Below, piece by piece: positions 20,446 to 29,615 of a DNA stretch of 64,000 bases (positions are counted from its first letter, which is position 1; each line of letters starts with the position of its first letter). The notes under the pieces were generated by a model. It was not told where the DNA came from. It saw only the letters and a list, made by a program, of their open reading frames with translations, and did no database searches. The translations under genes were made by a program, and so were the position numbers. The stretch is from Haematomicrobium sanguinis DSM 21259 (GTDB taxonomy: Bacteria > Actinomycetota > Actinomycetes > Actinomycetales > Micrococcaceae), in NCBI RefSeq assembly GCF_000688395.1, contig NZ_JIAG01000006.1, positions 62,001 to 126,000 on the forward strand, written 5' to 3'.

Positions 20446-21213
20446 CTACTGGGCGCTGCCGGTTGGCGAATCCGAGTTCTCCAGGGCGGGGGAGGGCTTG
20501 GAGCCGCCGGTCTTTAGCGCGGCCAAGCGCGCCTCGATCTCGGTTTGCTCGCCGAGGTCTTCCAGGCTCTCAAACTGGGCGTCCAGGCTGGAGGACTGGA
20601 TTTCCGCGGCGCCGCGCACGCGAGCTTCCTCGCGGCGGATCTTCTCTTCGAAACGGCTGACCTCGCTGGTCGGGTCCAGAATGTCGATGCTCTTCACGGC
20701 GTCCTGCACCTGCGACTGCGCCTTGGCGGTCTTGGAGCGGGCGTTGAGCTCGTCGCGCTTGGCGGAAAGCTCGGTCAGTTTCTGACGCATGGTGTTCAGG
20801 CCGGTCTTGAGCTTCTCGACGACCTCGGACTGCGAGGCAATGGTCGGCTCGGCGCTCTTAGCCTGGTTCTCGGAGGCGATCTGGCGCTGCAGCGCAACCT
20901 TGGCGAGGTTATCGAACTTGTCGGCGTTCGCGGTGTCCCCGGAAGTGCGGTACTGGTCCGCCTTCTGGCTTGCCGCGGCGGCCTTGTCACCCCAGGACTT
21001 GGCGTTGGCGATGTCCTCGTTGTAGTCGTCCTGCATCATGCGCAAGTTGCCGATGGTTTGGGCGACGGCGCCCTCAGCCTCGGCAATGTTGTTGGTGTAG
21101 TCACGAACCATCTGATCCAGCATCTTCTGCGGATCCTCGGCCGAATCGAGAAGCGCGTTAATATTCGCCTTGGCCAATTGTGCAACTCGGCCGAAAATAG
21201 ACTGCTTTGCCAC
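20446..21213 (-). CDS. pspA: PspA/IM30 family phage-shock protein
   Basis: Peripheral membrane protein that binds stressed inner membrane and forms scaffolds (family knowledge). 255 residues, almost entirely alpha-helical coiled coil. The family N-terminus is clear: SIFGRVAQLAKANINALLD, then EDPQKMLDQMVRDY. The last ~25 residues are a Ser/Pro/Gly-rich tail. GTG 21213 is preceded by AAAGG at a suitable distance. It lies downstream of the TPM-domain gene on the same strand, 138 bases away, and ends at a strong terminator. The pair is a recurrent envelope-stress association. Confidence 0.93.
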   Translation of the reverse strand: MAKQSIFGRVAQLAKANINALLDSAEDPQKMLDQMVRDYTNNIAEAEGAVAQTIGNLRMMQDDYNEDIANAKSWGDKAAAASQKADQYRTSGDTANADKFDNLAKVALQRQIASENQAKSAEPTIASQSEVVEKLKTGLNTMRQKLTELSAKRDELNARSKTAKAQSQVQDAVKSIDILDPTSEVSRFEEKIRREEARVRGAAEIQSSSLDAQFESLEDLGEQTEIEARLAALKTGGSKPSPALENSDSPTGSAQ

Positions 21214-21324
21214 GTGAGTAACCTTTCGTTGTGGTTGGTGATCCTCTATGCAACCAGCCGGCTGCCTAGTTTTGATACTACTGACATCGTTGGGGGATAA
21301 AAACCGTTTTTCGCGAAATTCTGG

Positions 21325-21352
21325 GCGTCCCCTCGGCGGGGATGCGGGACGC
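21325..21352 (-). terminator. Possible hairpin after the TPM gene
   Basis: GCGTCCC and GGGACGC form a 7-base stem around a GC-rich 14-base loop directly at the stop codon of the upstream gene. There is no clear T run, so some transcription may continue into pspA. Confidence 0.3.
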
Positions 21353-23517
21353 TAAAAGCTGCCGCCGTCTCCGCCGCCAAAACCCCCGCCGAAGCCGCCC
21401 CCGCCGTCTCCGCCAAAGCCGCCGAAACCGCCTCCGCCAAAGACGTTGCCGTCGTTTCCGCCGCCAGAACCATGCGAGCCTCCGCCTAAGATCTGGCCGA
21501 GGAGGATGCCGCCCAAGAGCGCGCCGCCCATGCCGCTTCCGCCACGGTTGCCGCCGCCCCCGAACATGCCCCCGCCGCCGAAGCCGCCCATATCGAATCC
21601 GTCGACGTCTTGCTGCGCTTGTTGCGCCGCTTGCTGGGCCAGCGCGTTGGCTTGTTGAGCGTAGGCGAGCGCGGAGACCGGGTCCGAACTTTGCAGCGCG
21701 ATGGCTTCCTGGAGATTGCGCTCGGCCTCGGCCAAACGCGTCCGTGCTTCCGCTCCGACGCCGCCGCGACGCGCCCGGATGAAGTCCTGGGTTCCGGAGA
21801 TTTGCGCCTGCGCAGTTCCGATCCACTGTTGCAGCGACTCTGCGGCGCGGCGAGCTTGCTCCTGCTGATCCCGAATCGCGCCGAGCGGTCCGTCCAAGGT
21901 GGATTGTGCCGCCTGCACCTGCTGAAGCAACGCAATGGGGTCGATCCGCCCCGAGGAGAACGCCGTCTTCACGTTTGCCAGGGTGGACTCCATCGAGGCA
22001 ACCGGTCCGGCGAGTTCTGGGTTGGATCCGCTGGCCACGAGCGCTCTCGCCTGGGCGAGGTCTTGCGCTGCGGTGCCCACCGCGGACTCGAGGGTCTTCC
22101 GTTCTTCGGCGAGGTCGCTTCCGGCCTTCTTGATCGCGTCCACCAGGACGTTCGCCTGGTAGACGCTTTCTTCGGCGGCCCGTACCGCGACGGCGGCCGC
22201 GGAGGTGTCCCCGGCATCCAGTTTTTGTTGGGCTGTAGTTGCGGCGTTCTTGACAAAATCCAAACGCTCACGGGCCTGATTGACGTTGTCCTTGACTTGA
22301 GTCAGTGCCGAATCGGCATAGGTCGCGGCCAGTGAGGCAATGTCTTGATCCGCGGTGGCCAAGCTTGCCTCGACCTTCGCGGCCTCGGCTTGAGCGGAGG
22401 CTAAGGCTTCGGGTGCGCGGGATTCCAGCTCGCGCAACTTATCGAAGTCCGCCTTGTGTTCTTGCAACGACTGGTTGACGGCCTCGCAACGTCGGATGAT
22501 GTCCTTGAGCCAGGTGCGCTGCTGCTCCTCGGTATCCGGGATCGAGTCATCGAGCTGCTGCTGCAGTTTGAAGGATTCGGAGAGATGCCCCTTGGCCTTT
22601 TCAATGTCCTCGGCGAAGGTCGTGATGGATTCTTTGCCGTATTGGGCTTCCGCGAAACCGAGCTCCTGCTCACTGGACTTTATGGCGTCGTCGGCAGCAA
22701 TAAGAAGGCTCCCGGCGCGCTTGCGCAACTCTTCCACGCTCATCGCGTCCAGCGGATCAAGCGGCTTTCCGTCCGGACCCACCTGCGTCTGGAACTGACC
22801 CTGCTTGTCGCCGCCCTGCTTCTTCTTCCGGTTGCGCAACACAAAGTAGGTCGCAACGCCGCCCGCTCCCAGGAGTAACACGCCGCCCACCGCGGCGCCG
22901 CCAAATCCGCCACCGGACGAGTCAGAGTCGCCCGAACCCGAACCCGACCCGGCCCCCGAGCCTCCAGCCACGGCGTTTTGGAATGCGGCGTTAGTGTCGG
23001 CGATTGCCCGCTGGAGGCTTTCAGCCGAGACGTTGCCGCTAATCGAGTTTCGGAACGCTTGCTGGATAGCGTCGCGCTGGCTGGAGGTGAATTGGCTTTG
23101 ATACTGGGGTGAATAGGCGAGCGCGAATTGCTTGGAACCGGTTGCGACCGCGAGAACCGCAGCATTGTTGGGTAGTTGGTTCTGGTTCCCAACCTGCGAC
23201 ACCCATTTCGTGCGATCCGACGGGTTAGAGAAGTTGTCAACGACCGCGACATAAAGTTGCCCGCGCCCGTTTGACAGCGTTTGATTGATTTCCTCTACCT
23301 TGCCATCGAGAATTCCAGTTGTGTCGACAACTTGGCTACCCGAAGGAAACGTCACCGGAGACTCGGCATGAGCAAGCGAGGCGGGAAGAACCAGAGTGAG
23401 CGCAAGTGCCAAGACAGCGCCCAACCGAGCGAACCACCGGGGCGAGACACCGGAGCGGTCCTGGGGGAGCTTGTCGTCTGCGTGCGCCATCACATCGGCC
23501 TGTCTACGTGCGTTCAT
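21352..23517 (-). CDS. Secreted, membrane-anchored TPM-domain protein with coiled coil and Gly-rich tail
   Basis: About 721 residues. The N-terminus has a signal peptide (LGAVLALALTLVLPASLAHA, cleavage near residue 51), followed by a TPM (YgcG-like) domain with VVDTTGILDGKVEEIN and QLYVAVVDNFSNPSDRTKWV. A membrane helix lies near 218-238 (GGVLLLGAGGVATYFVL) and is followed by RNRKKK, so the long C-terminal part would be cytoplasmic. That part is Ala/Gln-rich coiled coil resembling PspA-like helices and ends in repeated GGGFGG. ATG 23517 is chosen because AAGGG precedes it. Probably a membrane partner of PspA; role in photosystem repair, known for some TPM proteins, does not apply here. Confidence 0.82.
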   Translation of the reverse strand: MNARRQADVMAHADDKLPQDRSGVSPRWFARLGAVLALALTLVLPASLAHAESPVTFPSGSQVVDTTGILDGKVEEINQTLSNGRGQLYVAVVDNFSNPSDRTKWVSQVGNQNQLPNNAAVLAVATGSKQFALAYSPQYQSQFTSSQRDAIQQAFRNSISGNVSAESLQRAIADTNAAFQNAVAGGSGAGSGSGSGDSDSSGGGFGGAAVGGVLLLGAGGVATYFVLRNRKKKQGGDKQGQFQTQVGPDGKPLDPLDAMSVEELRKRAGSLLIAADDAIKSSEQELGFAEAQYGKESITTFAEDIEKAKGHLSESFKLQQQLDDSIPDTEEQQRTWLKDIIRRCEAVNQSLQEHKADFDKLRELESRAPEALASAQAEAAKVEASLATADQDIASLAATYADSALTQVKDNVNQARERLDFVKNAATTAQQKLDAGDTSAAAVAVRAAEESVYQANVLVDAIKKAGSDLAEERKTLESAVGTAAQDLAQARALVASGSNPELAGPVASMESTLANVKTAFSSGRIDPIALLQQVQAAQSTLDGPLGAIRDQQEQARRAAESLQQWIGTAQAQISGTQDFIRARRGGVGAEARTRLAEAERNLQEAIALQSSDPVSALAYAQQANALAQQAAQQAQQDVDGFDMGGFGGGGMFGGGGNRGGSGMGGALLGGILLGQILGGGSHGSGGGNDGNVFGGGGFGGFGGDGGGGFGGGFGGGDGGSF

Positions 23518-23778
23518 CGCTACCCTTCGTGGCACACGAGCGGTGCCAGTACTTGAGGAGAAATCCCCAATGACCTAGTTATCTGTGATTCTATGGTCAC
23601 CACCGGCAAGCGTCCACAATGCGGGTCTATGCTGAGCGAGAAATCATGCTTTCGGCGGAGCCCACCCCAACGCGGCACTGTAGGAAACTTACAGAAACCA
23701 TCCAGGAAACGTCACCCAAAGCTCCAGCCGGGACTGGCACAGTGGTGAGAAAGCAACGATCGAGAACAAGGAAGAACT

Positions 23779-25287
23779 ATGAGTAACCCCCTCAACTCTC
23801 AGCCAGACCCGAATTACCCGCCCAAACCCCACAACGCCCCGCAAAACTCGCAGCCAGTCGAGAACACCGAGCGCACCGAAGAGCTCGCCTCGGCTCCGCA
23901 AACGGCACAACAGTCGCAGCCCGGTTACCAGCAGACCACCGAAATTCCGCGGCACCAGCCCTCAAGCTATGCCTCGCAGTCGGCTCCGGCGCCCGCCCCC
24001 GGCACCAATTCCTTTGGCACCCCCACGTATGCCTCCGGCTATGCCACCCCGGTGACCCCGGTCTACAAAAAGCCCAAGAAAAAGGTGGGCATCGCGACCT
24101 TGGTGGTCGCCGCGTTGGCGGCAGGGCTGATTGGTGGGGGAACCGCCGTCGGACTTCAAACTGTGCTGAACCCCGGCACCAGCTCCCCGGCCGCAACCAC
24201 CAGCAATGTCAATACGGACCCGGTCCTTGTCAATAATCCCGATTCCTCGACCAACGTGACCGCCGCGGCGCAAAAGGCGGCGCCGAGCGTGGTGACGATT
24301 TCGGCGGCCGGGCAGAGCGGTTCGGGTACCGGCTCGGGCATTATCTTGGATACAGACGGCAATATCCTGACCAACACCCACGTCATTACCCTTGGCGGTC
24401 AGGAAGCGAACGCTCAGATTCAGGTGCAGCTGTCCAACGGCAAGGTGTATGACGCGAAGGTTGTGGGCATGGACCCGACCAATGACCTCGCGGTCATCAA
24501 GATCGACGCCCCGGATCTGGTCCCGGCAACGCTCGGCGACTCGGCCAAGCTCAATGTCGGTGACGTCGCGATCGCGATTGGCGCGCCGCTCGGCCTCTCC
24601 AACACCGTGACCGACGGCATCATCTCCACCCTGAACCGCACCATTTCGGTGCAGTCCTCGGCGGCACCGGAGCAGACCCCGGACAGCCAACAGGGCGAGG
24701 GCGGGGACCCGTGGAACTTTGCGCCGCCGGAGGGCGCGACCCCGCGTCAACAGCAGTCCAAGGGCGTGACCTACCTGAACGTGATCCAGACCGATGCGGC
24801 CATCAACCCGGGTAATTCCGGCGGCGCGCTCGTGAATGAAAAGGGCGAGGTCATTGGTGTGAACGTGGCGATTGCGTCCGCGGGCCAGTCCTCCGAGGGT
24901 GAATCCGGGAACATCGGTGTCGGCTTCGCGATCCCGATCAATAACGCCAAGCGCATTGCCGAGGATATCATCCAAAACGGTAAGGCCTCACACGGATTCT
25001 TGGGCGTCTCGGTGACCCCTGTCGGTCCCGAGGGCACGCAGGCGCAGTCCTCGGCATTCTCGGTGGGCGCCCAGGTGCGCTCGGTGGAGCCGAACTCTCC
25101 TGCCTCCGGCGCGGGCCTCAAGGAAGGCGACATCATTACCGCGGTGGGCGATCGTCCCATCCGCGACGGCCAGGAACTGACCGCAACCATCCGCGAGTAT
25201 GCGGCCGGTTCGGACGCGAAAATCACGTTCACCCGTGATGGTCAGAGCCAAACCGTCGATGTGAAACTCGGCACACAACAGCAGTAA
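23779..25287 (+). CDS. HtrA/DegP-family membrane-anchored serine protease with PDZ domain
   Basis: 502 residues. A Pro/Gln-rich cytoplasmic N-terminus (about 1-95) leads to a membrane helix near 103-122 (VGIATLVVAALAAGLIGGG). The trypsin-like domain has the triad His in NTHVI (near 200), Asp in PTNDLAVIK (near 236) and Ser in PGNSGGALVN (near 346). A single PDZ domain is at about 405-490. AAGGAAG precedes the ATG. Likely an envelope quality-control protease like mycobacterial PepD/HtrA; it is divergent from the TPM/pspA unit and followed by its own terminator. Confidence 0.94.
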   Translation: MSNPLNSQPDPNYPPKPHNAPQNSQPVENTERTEELASAPQTAQQSQPGYQQTTEIPRHQPSSYASQSAPAPAPGTNSFGTPTYASGYATPVTPVYKKPKKKVGIATLVVAALAAGLIGGGTAVGLQTVLNPGTSSPAATTSNVNTDPVLVNNPDSSTNVTAAAQKAAPSVVTISAAGQSGSGTGSGIILDTDGNILTNTHVITLGGQEANAQIQVQLSNGKVYDAKVVGMDPTNDLAVIKIDAPDLVPATLGDSAKLNVGDVAIAIGAPLGLSNTVTDGIISTLNRTISVQSSAAPEQTPDSQQGEGGDPWNFAPPEGATPRQQQSKGVTYLNVIQTDAAINPGNSGGALVNEKGEVIGVNVAIASAGQSSEGESGNIGVGFAIPINNAKRIAEDIIQNGKASHGFLGVSVTPVGPEGTQAQSSAFSVGAQVRSVEPNSPASGAGLKEGDIITAVGDRPIRDGQELTATIREYAAGSDAKITFTRDGQSQTVDVKLGTQQQ

Positions 25288-25305
25288 AGGTTACCTCCCA
25301 TTGCC

Positions 25306-25339
25306 CGGGCCCAGAATCGTGAGAGCGATTCTGGGCCCG
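25306..25339 (+). terminator. Terminator hairpin after htrA-like gene
   Basis: Perfect 14-base arms at 25306-25319 and 25326-25339 with a six-base loop, 18 bases after the stop. The following sequence is only weakly T-rich (TTCTGTG). Confidence 0.75.
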
Positions 25340-25392
25340 TTCTGTGATTAGCTAAAAGGGCAAAAATCTGAGTCGAAGAACTAAGGAACACT

Positions 25393-26181
25393 GTGTCCGC
25401 ACTCACGATCGCCGTCCTGGTCAAGTATGTGCCAGATGTGCAACTTGAACGCTCCTTCCGCGCCGACCAACCGGTGCTCGATCGCTCCAATAGCATCCTG
25501 TCCGAGCTGGACGAATACGCTGTGGAGCAGGCGGTGCAGATCGCCGAGGCGAACCCTGGAAGCACCGTCACAGCGCTCACGATGGGCCCGCCCGAGGCCG
25601 AGAGCGCATTGAAGAAGGCCCTGCAAATGGGTGCCGACCGGGCCATCTTGCTCAGCGATGACGCCCTTGCCGGCTCCGACGCATACGCTAGTGCGCTGGC
25701 GCTCACCGAAGCGCTGCGCCGCATCGACGGGGTAAACCTGGTGGTCACCGGTATGAGTTCCACTGACGGGGAGACCGCGCTTGTGCCCGCACAAATTGCC
25801 GCCCGGCTGAATTTCGCGCCGGCCCTTTTTGCCGCGCAGGTGAATTACGACGGCGATGCCCTCACCTACCAGCGCGAGCGGGACAACGATTCGCTCACTC
25901 TCTCCGTGCCGCTTCCTGCCGTGCTGTCGGTGACCGATCAGGCAAATGAACCGCGGTATCCGAATTTCAAGGCCATCATGGCGGCGCGCAAGAAGCCGTT
26001 GGAGACGTGGAGCCTCGCCGAGGTCGGGTTGGATGCGTCGCAAGTCGGCGCCGCCGGGTCAAAGACCGAAGTCGTGTCCGTGGCCGCTCGCGGGGAACGC
26101 GGCGCAGGGCAGATTGTGACCGATGACGGCACCGCGGCCGCCCAACTTGCCGAGTTCTTGGCCGCAAAAAAGCTGATCTAA
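25393..26181 (+). CDS. etfB: Electron transfer flavoprotein beta subunit
   Basis: Small subunit of the ETF heterodimer, which carries electrons from acyl-CoA and related dehydrogenases via FAD/AMP (family knowledge). 262 residues with VLVKYVPDVQLERSF at the start, ALTMGPPEAESALKKAL and GADRAILLSDDALAGSDAYA in the nucleotide-binding fold, and PAVLSVTDQANEPRYPNFK near the recognition loop. GTG start with AAGGA upstream. etfA follows after 23 bases. Confidence 0.94.
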   Translation: MSALTIAVLVKYVPDVQLERSFRADQPVLDRSNSILSELDEYAVEQAVQIAEANPGSTVTALTMGPPEAESALKKALQMGADRAILLSDDALAGSDAYASALALTEALRRIDGVNLVVTGMSSTDGETALVPAQIAARLNFAPALFAAQVNYDGDALTYQRERDNDSLTLSVPLPAVLSVTDQANEPRYPNFKAIMAARKKPLETWSLAEVGLDASQVGAAGSKTEVVSVAARGERGAGQIVTDDGTAAAQLAEFLAAKKLI

Positions 26182-26204
26182 ACGGGAAGTTTCAGGAACA
26201 ACTC

Positions 26205-27167
26205 ATGACAACACTTGTGTATTTGGCCGGAGCGGATGAGCACCTTTCCGGAACCCACCTCGAACTCTTGGCGGCGGCCGGGGCTCTGAGCGCTGGACCG
26301 ATTGCCGTCGCGATCGCAGGGGAGCCGGACGAGGCGTCCATACCGGCGCTGGTGGCGGCCGGTGTCGACACCATCTACTTCAGCGTGCAGGAGGAACTGG
26401 AACCCGGCCTCACGGTGGCGCTCGCGGATTTTGTTTCGCAAGCGGCCACGACGGCCGGTGCTAGTGCGGTGGTCTTGGACAGCTCGCAGGAGTCGGCTGA
26501 AATTGCCGGTCGGCTCGGCGTGACCTTGGATGCTGGGGTCATCACCGACGTGGTGGGCATCAACAAGGACGGCTCCGCGCGCAAATCCGTCCTTGCCGGC
26601 GAGTTTGTGAGCGTGGCACGGCCTACAGCTGACATCGCGATTTACACCGTGAAGCCCAACTCCTTTGAAGCCGTTCCCGGTAGCGGCACCGCCATTCCGG
26701 ACGCTGCCGAGGTCGAGACGGCGTTCTCCGATGTTGCCCGCAGTATTTCGTTGATTTCCCGAACCCCGCGCGAGTCCACCGGGCGTCCGGAGTTGACCGA
26801 GGCGCGCATTGTGGTGGCTGGAGGTCGGGGCGTCGACGGCAATTTTGCGCCCGTCGAGGAGCTAGCCGATGTGCTCGGTGCCGCTGTTGGAGCGTCCCGA
26901 GTGGCCACCGATGCCGGGTGGATCGACCACAACGCACAGGTGGGGCAGACCGGCAAGACGGTGTCCCCGCAACTCTACGTTTCGGTCGGTATCTCGGGCG
27001 CGGTTCAACAAAAGGCGGGTATGCAGACGGCGCGGACCATTGTGGCTATCAACAGTGACCCCGATGCGCCGGTGTTTGAGATTGCCGACTTTGGCATCGT
27101 CGGCGACCTCTTCGAGGTACTCCCGGCGCTGACCCAAGAGATCAAAAACCGCAAAGGTATGGTCTAA
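26205..27167 (+). CDS. etfA: Electron transfer flavoprotein alpha subunit
   Basis: FAD-binding large subunit of ETF, 320 residues. The C-terminal FAD domain is clear: [20 protein letters not shown], then [18 protein letters not shown], then [25 protein letters not shown] precedes the ATG. It forms an operon with etfB and with the PIG-L gene, whose GTG begins two bases after the etfA stop. No ETF-quinone oxidoreductase gene is adjacent. Confidence 0.95.
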   Translation: MTTLVYLAGADEHLSGTHLELLAAAGALSAGPIAVAIAGEPDEASIPALVAAGVDTIYFSVQEELEPGLTVALADFVSQAATTAGASAVVLDSSQESAEIAGRLGVTLDAGVITDVVGINKDGSARKSVLAGEFVSVARPTADIAIYTVKPNSFEAVPGSGTAIPDAAEVETAFSDVARSISLISRTPRESTGRPELTEARIVVAGGRGVDGNFAPVEELADVLGAAVGASRVATDAGWIDHNAQVGQTGKTVSPQLYVSVGISGAVQQKAGMQTARTIVAINSDPDAPVFEIADFGIVGDLFEVLPALTQEIKNRKGMV

Positions 27168-27169
27168 GC

Positions 27170-27940
27170 GTGGGCGCTGACACCGTTTTGACGGGGCTCG
27201 ATGACCGGGCGCTGGGGGAGATCCGGCGCGTTCTGGTTTTTAGCGCGCACCCGGATGATGTGGACTTCGGGGTAGCCGGGACGGTTGCGCAGTTGACCGA
27301 TCGCGGCGTTGAGGTGACCTACGCGATCGTGACCGACGGCGATGCTGGCGGATTCGACGCCGAAACGCACGGTGACATCACCGAGACGCGGCATGAAGAA
27401 CAGCGCGAAGCGGCGGCAACCGTGGGCGTGAGCGACGTCCGGTTTATGGGCTACCGCGACGGCTACGTGGAACCCAGTATCGAGCTGATCAAGGACATGG
27501 TGGCGATCATCCGCGAGGTCCGTCCCGATGTGGTGATCTCAATGCACCCCGAGCGCGACTGGAACCGCCTGCAAAAGAGCCACCCGGACCACCTCGCGAG
27601 CGGCGAGGCAGTGGTGCGCGCGGTATACCCGGCGAGCGAGAATCAGTTCGCGTTCCCCGAGTTGGCTGCGGCCGGATTGGACTCCTACCGGGTGCCGTGG
27701 CTGTGGCTCTATGCGGCCCCGAGCCACCTAGAAAACTTCGCCGTGGACGTTACGAGTACGGTGGATCGGAAAATGTCAGCGCTGCGCCACCACTTGAGCC
27801 AGCACCCCGACATTGAGGGCATGGAGCGCAATGTCCGCGCGGGACTTGAGGAGAACGCCACACGGTTCGCCAAAGACGGCTCCGCGGAACTCTTCCATGT
27901 GGTCGGGGTCAATACGCCGAGCACTTTCGCCGGTTTCTAG
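27170..27940 (+). CDS. PIG-L family zinc-dependent deacetylase
   Basis: 256 residues of the LmbE/PIG-L fold, which deacetylates N-acetylglucosaminyl conjugates or cleaves thiol conjugates. The zinc motif AHPDD is at residues 26-30 and the second histidine motif SHPDHLASGEAV near 144. Other conserved segments are VTDGDAGGF and RFMGYRDGYVEPS. It could act in mycothiol or bacillithiol metabolism (MshB/Mca/BshB-like), but the sequence alone does not decide the substrate. It is cotranscribed with etfBA, only two bases downstream, and ends at a long hairpin. Confidence 0.88.
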   Translation: MGADTVLTGLDDRALGEIRRVLVFSAHPDDVDFGVAGTVAQLTDRGVEVTYAIVTDGDAGGFDAETHGDITETRHEEQREAAATVGVSDVRFMGYRDGYVEPSIELIKDMVAIIREVRPDVVISMHPERDWNRLQKSHPDHLASGEAVVRAVYPASENQFAFPELAAAGLDSYRVPWLWLYAAPSHLENFAVDVTSTVDRKMSALRHHLSQHPDIEGMERNVRAGLEENATRFAKDGSAELFHVVGVNTPSTFAGF

Positions 27941-27952
27941 CCCACCGCTCAT

Positions 27953-28026
27953 CCGCTGTTCATCCGCTAATTGCGTTTTCATCCGGCAATTGCGTCATGA
28001 AAACGCAATTAGCGGATGAGCAGCGG
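27953..28026. repeat. Long hairpin between convergent genes
   Basis: Arms 27953-27982 and 27997-28026 are complementary at 29 of 30 positions around a 14-base loop. The word CATCCG is repeated inside the left half and AATTGCGT recurs in the loop, so the element was probably built by duplication. It lies between the PIG-L and trmL stops and could end transcription in both directions. It does not match the 5204 and 50841 elements. Confidence 0.85.
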
Positions 28027-28035
28027 GGGATGGCG

Positions 28036-28500
28036 CTACTCGGCGCCGGCAAAGCCGTTCTGACGCCACGCTTCGTAGACGGCGATGGATGCAGAATTGG
28101 CGAGGTTGAGCGAACGGCGTGCCGGAACCATGGGCAGGCGCACCAGAGCGCTCACGTGCGGGTCGGCCTTGACCTCGGCGGGAAGCCCCACCGACTCGGG
28201 GCCAAACATGAGTACGTCGCCCGGCTCGTAGGCAATGTCGGTGTGGCGCATCGAGCCTTCCGCGCTGAACGCCCACACCCGCTCGGGTTTCAGATGTTCC
28301 CACGCGGCCTCGAGGTTCGGGTGCACTTTCAGGACAGCGAGGTCGTGATAATCCAGTCCGGCCCGGCGCAGTTTCGCGTCTTCGAAATCGAAACCGACCG
28401 GTTCCACGACGTGCAATTCGCTTCCGGTGACCGCGGCCAGACGGATCGCGTTGCCAGTGTTGCCGGGAATTTCGGGGGTGTAAAAGAGGATGCGAAACAC
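28036..28500 (-). CDS. trmL: tRNA (cytidine/uridine-34 2'-O)-methyltransferase TrmL
   Basis: SPOUT-class methyltransferase that methylates the wobble ribose of tRNA-Leu isoacceptors (family knowledge). 154 residues, the typical length of the minimal SPOUT domain. Conserved segments: FYTPEIPGNTGNAIRLAA (motif 1), VLMFGPESVGLPAEV (motif 2) and MVPARRSLNLANSASIAVYE (motif 3, the knot that binds S-adenosylmethionine). GTG start. It is the last gene of a minus-strand run that includes the J-domain gene. Confidence 0.94.
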   Translation of the reverse strand: MFRILFYTPEIPGNTGNAIRLAAVTGSELHVVEPVGFDFEDAKLRRAGLDYHDLAVLKVHPNLEAAWEHLKPERVWAFSAEGSMRHTDIAYEPGDVLMFGPESVGLPAEVKADPHVSALVRLPMVPARRSLNLANSASIAVYEAWRQNGFAGAE

Positions 28501-28520
28501 CTGGACAAGTGTACCGGCAG

Positions 28521-29534
28521 TCAGTCATCCACTAGTTCGCGGGCGTGCCGCAACGCGGCGAGGTCCACCTTCAAGGGGGTGGGGGAGGAGGCAAAAAAAC
28601 TCTTGAGCCCGCGAAGGAGGCTTCCGGGATTTGCCGGGGACACGTCGTCGTACTTCCATGCGGGTCCGGTGGATAGGTTGGCAATCACGGGGGTAAAGGG
28701 ATTCCCGTCCCGGTCATGGAGCACGGCCCAGCCGGCCACCCGGAAGCCGGGGAAGGCGAGCGTCGCTTCGAGGACCTTCATGCGCAAGGGCTCGAGCGAT
28801 ACCTCGGTGTTGCCGTGGCGGAGCGCCGCCCCGTCCCAAGAGTAGGACTCAAAGGGGGCGTGGAGGGACTCGATCACGGCAAGGTGGTCGCCGCCGAAGA
28901 TGAGGTGGTGCGCTCGGCTTGCGTCTCGCCCCTCGCCGAGCGCCACATTGTTGATGACGCGGGCGGCCTTGTATTTGGTGAGCAGGGTGCCGTTGAGCCA
29001 AGTGAGGGTCGCGCGGGCGGCGTCATTGGCTTGACCGGCGCTGCGTCGGAGCGCGTTCAAGCCGCGCGGGGCCGGAATGTCGCCATAAATTTGTTGACTC
29101 GCGTCCGCCGGGGAGAGCAGGAACGGGGAATCGCGCTGGAATGGCGGCTCGAATTGCGGGAGACCTGCGAGCGCGGAATCGTCCGGGCTCGCGGCACCAG
29201 CGGCGGTGCGGGTCGCGTCGCGTGTGGCCTGGCTGGGACGGGTGCCGTTGCGGTAGGCGCCGCCCGTGTAGGTACCGCTGGTGTATGCGCCGGTCGTCGA
29301 GGATGGGCGCGTGCCATTGGTCGAGGGGTTAGTGAGGCGGAGGTCGTAGCTACGGCGCAACTCGACGTGGGAGAGGACCCGATACGCCTCGGCAACGGCG
29401 TGGAATTGAGTGGGACTGCCACCGGAGTCGGGATGGGCGGCACGGGCGGCCTTGCGGTAGCCGCGCCGAATTTCGGTGTCTGTGGCGTCGCGGGGCACGC
29501 CGAGGATCTCATAATGAGTCGGCGTGGCGGACAT
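28521..29534 (-). CDS. J-domain (DnaJ-like) protein
   Basis: 337 residues. The N-terminal J domain (about 6-68) has the HPD motif in ARAAHPDSGGS and the helix THYEILGVPRDATDTEIRRG, so it can be expected to stimulate an Hsp70 ATPase. There is no zinc-finger or DnaJ C-terminal domain. A Thr/Gly/Ser/Tyr-rich linker (about 70-110) leads to a C-terminal domain I cannot name, with YKAARVINNVALGEGRD and VAGWAVLHDRDGNPFTPV. A good ribosome site (AGGAG) precedes the ATG. Client or partner unknown. Confidence 0.85.
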   Translation of the reverse strand: MSATPTHYEILGVPRDATDTEIRRGYRKAARAAHPDSGGSPTQFHAVAEAYRVLSHVELRRSYDLRLTNPSTNGTRPSSTTGAYTSGTYTGGAYRNGTRPSQATRDATRTAAGAASPDDSALAGLPQFEPPFQRDSPFLLSPADASQQIYGDIPAPRGLNALRRSAGQANDAARATLTWLNGTLLTKYKAARVINNVALGEGRDASRAHHLIFGGDHLAVIESLHAPFESYSWDGAALRHGNTEVSLEPLRMKVLEATLAFPGFRVAGWAVLHDRDGNPFTPVIANLSTGPAWKYDDVSPANPGSLLRGLKSFFASSPTPLKVDLAALRHARELVDD

Positions 29535-29615
29535 GAGCTCTCCTGGGTGAGGCGCCGGGTGCGGGCTTGCGGTAGCCGCGCCGGCGCGAAATTTGTACCT
29601 AGCCAGGGTACCGAA

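Noticed and set aside
23690-23740. SigE-like promoter (GGAAAC ... CGTC) ahead of the HtrA-type gene
   Set aside because: The spacing between GGAAAC and CGTC is 21 bases, not the usual 15-18, and the -10 is poor.
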